64,000 nucleotides of DNA, taken from positions 186,001-250,000 of the forward strand of contig REGP01000002.1 in NCBI GenBank assembly GCA_004134995.1. The letters are read 5' to 3'. This stretch comes from Oxalobacteraceae bacterium CAVE-383 (GTDB lineage: Bacteria; Pseudomonadota; Gammaproteobacteria; Burkholderiales; Burkholderiaceae_D). The notes under the pieces were generated by a model. It was not told the origin of the DNA. It saw only the letters and a list, made by a program, of their open reading frames with translations, and did no database searches. How positions within the stretch are numbered: position 1 is the first letter of the stretch; every line of letters begins with the position of its first letter. The translations under genes were made by a program, and so were the position numbers. Below, in pieces: positions 60,158-64,000 of the stretch.

Positions 60158-61348
60158 ATGGCAAAAGGCAAGTTTGAACGGACCAAGCCCCACGTGAACG
60201 TGGGCACAATCGGTCACGTCGATCATGGTAAAACCACGCTGACAGCGGCGATTGCGACGGTACTGTCGAAGAAGTTTGGCGGAGAAGCCAAGGCCTACGA
60301 TCAGATTGATGCGGCGCCGGAAGAAAAAGCGCGCGGCATTACGATCAACACAGCGCACGTTGAATATGAAACAGCGAACCGCCACTATGCGCACGTTGAC
60401 TGCCCAGGCCACGCCGACTATGTGAAGAACATGATTACAGGTGCAGCGCAGATGGACGGCGCGATCCTGGTGTGTTCGGCAGCCGACGGCCCAATGCCAC
60501 AGACCCGCGAGCACATCCTGCTGTCGCGCCAGGTCGGCGTGCCGTACATCATCGTGTTCCTGAACAAGGCAGACATGGTCGATGACGAAGAGCTGCTGGA
60601 ACTGGTTGAAATGGAAGTGCGCGAGCTGCTTTCGAAGTACGAATTCCCGGGCGACGACCTGCCGATCATCAAGGGTTCGGCGAAACTGGCGCTGGAAGGC
60701 GACACCGGTCCGTTGGGCGAGCAGGCGATCATGGCGCTGGCCGAAGCACTGGACACCTATATTCCGACACCGGAACGCGCAGTGGACGGTTCGTTCCTGC
60801 TGCCGGTGGAAGACGTGTTCTCGATCTCGGGCCGCGGTACTGTCGTGACCGGCCGTATCGAACGCGGTATCGTGAAGGTTGGCGAAGAACTGGAAATCAT
60901 CGGTATCCGCGACACAGCCAAGACCACCTGCACAGGCGTGGAAATGTTCCGCAAGCTGCTGGATCAAGGTCAAGCGGGCGACAACGTCGGCGTGCTGCTG
61001 CGCGGCACCAAGCGTGAAGACGTGGAGCGCGGCCAAGTGCTGGCCAAGCCGGGTTCGATCAAGCCGCACAAGCATTTCACAGGCGAGATCTATGTGTTGT
61101 CGAAAGACGAAGGCGGCCGTCATACGCCATTCTTCAACAACTATCGTCCGCAGTTCTACTTCCGTACAACGGACGTGACCGGTTCGATCGAGTTGCCGAA
61201 GGACAAGGAAATGGTCATGCCGGGCGATAACGTGTCGATCACAGTGCAGTTGATCAACCCGATCGCGATGGAAGAAGGCCTGCGTTTCGCGATTCGCGAA
61301 GGCGGCCGTACCGTCGGCGCCGGTGTCGTTGCCAAGATCATGGATTAA
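60158..61348 (+). CDS. tuf: elongation factor Tu, second copy
   Basis: 396 residues, identical in protein sequence to the copy at 42581-43771. The DNA identity begins at the CAAAATGG around the start and stops right after the stop codon, so only the coding region is kept alike, as expected from gene conversion. The upstream DNA (60082-60157) is AT-rich and unrelated to that of copy one; AAGGAAG is the ribosome site. Position after fusA and before rpsJ is the ancestral tufA place. Confidence 0.98.
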   Translation: MAKGKFERTKPHVNVGTIGHVDHGKTTLTAAIATVLSKKFGGEAKAYDQIDAAPEEKARGITINTAHVEYETANRHYAHVDCPGHADYVKNMITGAAQMDGAILVCSAADGPMPQTREHILLSRQVGVPYIIVFLNKADMVDDEELLELVEMEVRELLSKYEFPGDDLPIIKGSAKLALEGDTGPLGEQAIMALAEALDTYIPTPERAVDGSFLLPVEDVFSISGRGTVVTGRIERGIVKVGEELEIIGIRDTAKTTCTGVEMFRKLLDQGQAGDNVGVLLRGTKREDVERGQVLAKPGSIKPHKHFTGEIYVLSKDEGGRHTPFFNNYRPQFYFRTTDVTGSIELPKDKEMVMPGDNVSITVQLINPIAMEEGLRFAIREGGRTVGAGVVAKIMD

Positions 61349-61395
61349 TAATCCATTGCAATAAAAGCAAGTATTACAGCAGTACTACCCTATCG

Positions 61396-61423
61396 CCGCG
61401 GATGGGAATCATCCGCGGTTCGT
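61396..61423 (+). terminator. hairpin between tuf and rpsJ, possible weak terminator
   Basis: A 9-bp perfect stem CCGCGGATG (61396-61404) and CATCCGCGG (61410-61418), loop GGAAT, followed by TTCGTTCTTTTA. The T run is interrupted and the structure ends ~20 bases before the rpsJ start, so it may instead be a leader element of the S10 operon. Confidence 0.5.
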
Positions 61424-61439
61424 TCTTTTAAGGAAAATC

Positions 61440-61757
61440 ATGTCCGTTCCAAGCCAAAAAATCCGTATCCGCCTGAAAGCGTTCGATTATCGCCTGATCG
61501 ATCAATCCGCTCTGGAGATCGTTGAAACAGCCAAGCGTACCGGCGCAGTCGTGCGCGGTCCGGTTCCGCTGCCGACACGCATCCAGCGTTTCGACGTTCT
61601 GCGTTCGCCGCACGTCAACAAGACATCGCGCGATCAATTCGAAATCCGTACTCACCAGCGCCTGATGGACATCGTCGATCCTACCGACAAGACCGTCGAC
61701 GCATTGATGAAGCTGGATCTGCCGGCTGGCGTCGACGTAGAAATCAAATTGCAATAA
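61440..61757 (+). CDS. rpsJ: 30S ribosomal protein S10 (NusE)
   Basis: 105 residues. [20 protein letters not shown] opens it, [20 protein letters not shown] is the conserved loop, and [12 protein letters not shown] closes it. A ribosomal head protein, also the NusE antitermination factor that contacts NusG. TAAGGA precedes the ATG. First gene of the S10 operon; a 162-bp gap follows before rplC. Confidence 0.98.
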   Translation: MSVPSQKIRIRLKAFDYRLIDQSALEIVETAKRTGAVVRGPVPLPTRIQRFDVLRSPHVNKTSRDQFEIRTHQRLMDIVDPTDKTVDALMKLDLPAGVDVEIKLQ

Positions 61758-61792
61758 TTGTTGTTTTGGGGTATGTGCTTCGCAATTAAAGG

Positions 61793-61821
61793 TTGCGGGG
61801 CACTCCATCCCAAGATACAAT
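61793..61821 (+). promoter_or_regulatory. putative promoter between rpsJ and rplC
   Basis: TTGCGG (61793-61798), 17 bp, TACAAT (61816-61821). It would give a ~95-base leader for rplC. Such an internal promoter would partly uncouple the rest of the S10 operon from rpsJ. Confidence 0.5.
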
Positions 61822-61919
61822 GCTCGGCTTCGGTTGGAATACGTAAATTCGCGTTCCGCCATTATTAAGTTGTACAAACATCAGCCCCGCCCAATCGCAG
61901 GCGGGAATGGAGAAAAAAT

Positions 61920-62576
61920 ATGAGCCAAGGCCTATTAGGTCGCAAGGTTGGTATGATGCGCATCTTTACGGAAGATGGGGATTCGATTCCTGTTACCGTA
62001 CTGGACGTGTCGAACAACCGTGTCACTCAAATCAAGACGCTTGAAACAGACGGTTATACCGCTGTTCAGGTCGCATACGGTCAGCGCCGCGCATCACGCG
62101 TGAGCAAAGCTGCAGCCGGCCACTACGCCAAAGCCGGCGTCGAGGCAGGCACCTTCCTCAAAGAATTCCTGATTGATGCAGACAAAGCCGCTGAAATGAA
62201 AGCCGGCGATGTGATTGCAGCAAGCTTGTTCGAAGCGGGCCAGAAAGTGGACGTGCAGGGTGTTTCGATCGGTAAGGGTTACGCCGGCGTCATCAAGCGT
62301 TACAACTTCGGTTCGGGCCGCGCAACGCACGGTAACTCGCGTTCGCATAACGTGCCGGGTTCGATCGGTATGGCGCAGGATCCGGGTCGCGTTTTCCCCG
62401 GCAAGCGCATGACCGGTCATCTGGGCGACGTTACCAAAACAGTTCAAAATCTTGAAATCGCACGGGTTGACGCAGAGCGTCAGCTGCTGCTGGTCAAGGG
62501 TGCCGTTCCTGGCGCCAAGAACGGCCAGGTCGTTGTATCCCCTGCGATCAAAACCAAAATCAAGAAGGGAGCCTAA
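61920..62576 (+). CDS. rplC: 50S ribosomal protein L3
   Basis: 218 residues. [20 protein letters not shown] opens it; the long loop contains [20 protein letters not shown] and [17 protein letters not shown], the region near the peptidyl-transferase centre. It contains the Gln in [11 protein letters not shown] that PrmB methylates in other bacteria. ATGGAGAA precedes the start. rplD follows after three bases. Confidence 0.98.
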   Translation: MSQGLLGRKVGMMRIFTEDGDSIPVTVLDVSNNRVTQIKTLETDGYTAVQVAYGQRRASRVSKAAAGHYAKAGVEAGTFLKEFLIDADKAAEMKAGDVIAASLFEAGQKVDVQGVSIGKGYAGVIKRYNFGSGRATHGNSRSHNVPGSIGMAQDPGRVFPGKRMTGHLGDVTKTVQNLEIARVDAERQLLLVKGAVPGAKNGQVVVSPAIKTKIKKGA

Positions 62577-62579
62577 GCG

Positions 62580-63200
62580 ATGGAACTCAAGCTCCTGAAC
62601 GCGCAAGGTCAAGCAGCATCGAACGTCGCCGCGCCGGATACCATTTTCGGCCGTGACTACAATGAAGCGCTGATCCACCAGGTCGTTATTGCTTATCAAG
62701 CCAACGCTCGCGGCGGCAATCGTAAGCAAAAAGATCGTGAAGAAGTGCACCACACGACCAAGAAGCCATGGCGTCAAAAAGGTACGGGCCGTGCTCGTGC
62801 CGGTATGTCGTCCTCGCCTCTGTGGCGCGGCGGTGGTCGCATTTTCCCGAACTCGCCTGACGAAAACTTCACGCACAAAGTCAACAAGAAGATGTATCGC
62901 GCAGGCGTCTGCTCGATTCTGTCCCAGTTGGCGCGCGAAGGCCGTCTGTCGATCGTCGAAGATTTCGCGGTCGATGCACCAAAGACCAAGCTGTTGTCGC
63001 AAAAACTGAAGGGTATGGGTCTGGATTCGGTCCTGATCATTACCGACAGCCTGGAAGAAAATCTGTTGCTCGCTTCGCGTAACCTGCCGAGCGTGTTGAT
63101 CGTTGAGCCGCGTCATGCTGATCCAGTATCGCTTGTTTTCTACAAGAAGATCCTGATCACCAAGGCAGCGCTGGCGAAGATTGAGGAGTTGCTGGCATGA
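62580..63200 (+). CDS. rplD: 50S ribosomal protein L4
   Basis: 206 residues. [20 protein letters not shown], the tunnel loop [20 protein letters not shown] and [13 protein letters not shown] are typical. In E. coli L4 represses the S10 operon at transcription and translation; the leader here was not recognised as that structure. It overlaps rplW by four bases (ATGA). Confidence 0.98.
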   Translation: MELKLLNAQGQAASNVAAPDTIFGRDYNEALIHQVVIAYQANARGGNRKQKDREEVHHTTKKPWRQKGTGRARAGMSSSPLWRGGGRIFPNSPDENFTHKVNKKMYRAGVCSILSQLAREGRLSIVEDFAVDAPKTKLLSQKLKGMGLDSVLIITDSLEENLLLASRNLPSVLIVEPRHADPVSLVFYKKILITKAALAKIEELLA

Positions 63201-63514
63201 GCGCAATTATTAAACACAGTGAAGAGCGCTTGATGAAGGTGCTGCTGGCTCCGGTCATTTCGGAAAAAGCGACATTCGTGGCCGAGAAAAACGAGCAAGT
63301 CGTTTTCCGCGTCATGCAAGACGCCACCAAGCTGGAAATCAAGGCTGCCGTCGAATTGCTGTTCAAAGTCGAAGTCGAATCCGTCCAGGTGGCGAATCGT
63401 CAAGGCAAGCAGAAGCGTTCGGGCAAGACCATGGGCCGCCGCAATCATACGCGCCGTGCGTTCGTCAGCCTGAAACCAGGTCAAGAAATCAACTTCACCG
63501 AGGAGGCTAAATAA
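63197..63514 (+). CDS. rplW: 50S ribosomal protein L23
   Basis: 105 residues. [20 protein letters not shown] and [20 protein letters not shown] mark the family. L23 lies at the exit tunnel and docks trigger factor and SRP. It overlaps both rplD (four bases) and rplB (one base). Confidence 0.97.
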   Translation: MSAIIKHSEERLMKVLLAPVISEKATFVAEKNEQVVFRVMQDATKLEIKAAVELLFKVEVESVQVANRQGKQKRSGKTMGRRNHTRRAFVSLKPGQEINFTEEAK

Positions 63515-64000
63515 TGGCACTCGTTAAAGTCAAGCCAACCTCGCCTGGCCGTCGCGGCATGGTCAAGGTCGTTAATAGCGACCTGTACAAAGGCCGTCCG
63601 CTGCAGGCCCTGCTGGAAAAGAAGTCGAAGACCGCGGGCCGTAACAACAACGGCCATATCACCACCCGTCATATCGGTGGCGGTCACAAGCAACATTATC
63701 GCCTGATCGATTTCAAGCGCACCAAGGACGGCATTCCGGCCAAGGTTGAACGCATCGAATACGATCCGAACCGCACTGCGCACATCGCGCTGCTGTGCTA
63801 CGCCGACGGCGAGCGTCACTACATCATCGCCACCAAGGGCATGGCTGTAGGCGACCAGGTCATGAGCGGCGCCGAAGCGCCGATCAAGTCGGGCAACTGC
63901 CTGCCGATCCGCAATATTCCGGTCGGCACGATCATGCATTGCGTTGAAATGCTGCCGGGCAAGGGCGCGCAGATGGCGCGTACCGCAGGCGCCGGCGTGG
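63514..64000 (+). CDS. rplB: 50S ribosomal protein L2 (3' end outside the window)
   Basis: 162 codons are visible from the ATG at 63514, which overlaps the rplW stop (TAATG); AGGAGG lies just upstream. The protein begins [20 protein letters not shown], has [20 protein letters not shown] and runs to [13 protein letters not shown], where L2 binds 23S rRNA. L2 proteins have ~275 residues, so about 110 are missing beyond the window edge; there is no sign of truncation inside it. Confidence 0.97.
   Translation, partial: MALVKVKPTSPGRRGMVKVVNSDLYKGRPLQALLEKKSKTAGRNNNGHITTRHIGGGHKQHYRLIDFKRTKDGIPAKVERIEYDPNRTAHIALLCYADGERHYIIATKGMAVGDQVMSGAEAPIKSGNCLPIRNIPVGTIMHCVEMLPGKGAQMARTAGAGV

Overview
The window reads as a contiguous chromosomal segment of a GC-rich betaproteobacterium. 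It most likely belongs to the Burkholderiales, family Oxalobacteraceae (Herbaspirillum/Collimonas/Herminiimonas-like). This assignment is inferred from gene content, not from a database search. The supporting content is the proteobacterial-type gshA followed by gshB and a short PTS (EIIA-HPr-EI), a phasin, the small DUF3567, DUF3717, DUF1840 and DUF4390 families, an rsmB-DUF4390-NtrY-NtrX order, and a tRNA-Tyr/Gly/Thr-tuf-tRNA-Trp-secE-nusG-rplKAJL-rpoBC-rpsLG-fusA-tuf-rpsJ block.

Layout. 1-6.95 kb: surface adhesin locus with the tail of one filamentous-haemagglutinin-like exoprotein, a periplasmic FecR-domain protein and a complete 1889-residue paralogue. 7-9.85 kb: divergent metallo-beta-lactamase-fold phosphodiesterase-like gene and a GAF/HD-GYP protein. 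10-13.9 kb: three-subunit molybdenum hydroxylase of the PaoABC type. 13.9-15 kb: AT-richer insert encoding a wHTH-nucleotidyltransferase (MNT) and a HEPN protein behind a striking double operator, coupled to mnmC. 16.9-23 kb: FAD oxidoreductase, phasin, patatin-like lipase, DUF3717 and kup. 23-31.7 kb (minus strand): DUF3567, an NtrX-like regulator, an NtrY-like kinase, DUF4390, rsmB, DUF1840, a lipoprotein, comM and ubiK. 31.7-34.8 kb: a nitrogen-regulated operon (TorF-type porin, glnK, amtB) with visible NtrC and sigma-54 sites. 35-40 kb: gshA, gshB and the PTS genes. 40-42 kb: metX-metW behind a self-contained promoter, SAM-II-like aptamer and terminator. 42-64 kb: translation/transcription superoperons, with two tuf genes encoding identical proteins, ending inside rplB.

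The second half is housekeeping, but its intergenic regions hold several regulatory structures: an attenuator-like hairpin between rplL and rpoB, a large inverted repeat between nusG and rplK, terminators after both tuf1 and fusA, and a TTG start for rplJ. The most interesting regions are the metX leader, the HTH-MNT/HEPN cassette with its two palindromic operators, MnmC with an apparently eroded methyltransferase half, and the adhesin/FecR array.

All calls come from reading the sequence and remembered family features. No alignment, profile search or folding program was run. Motif positions are counted by hand and may be off by a residue or two.
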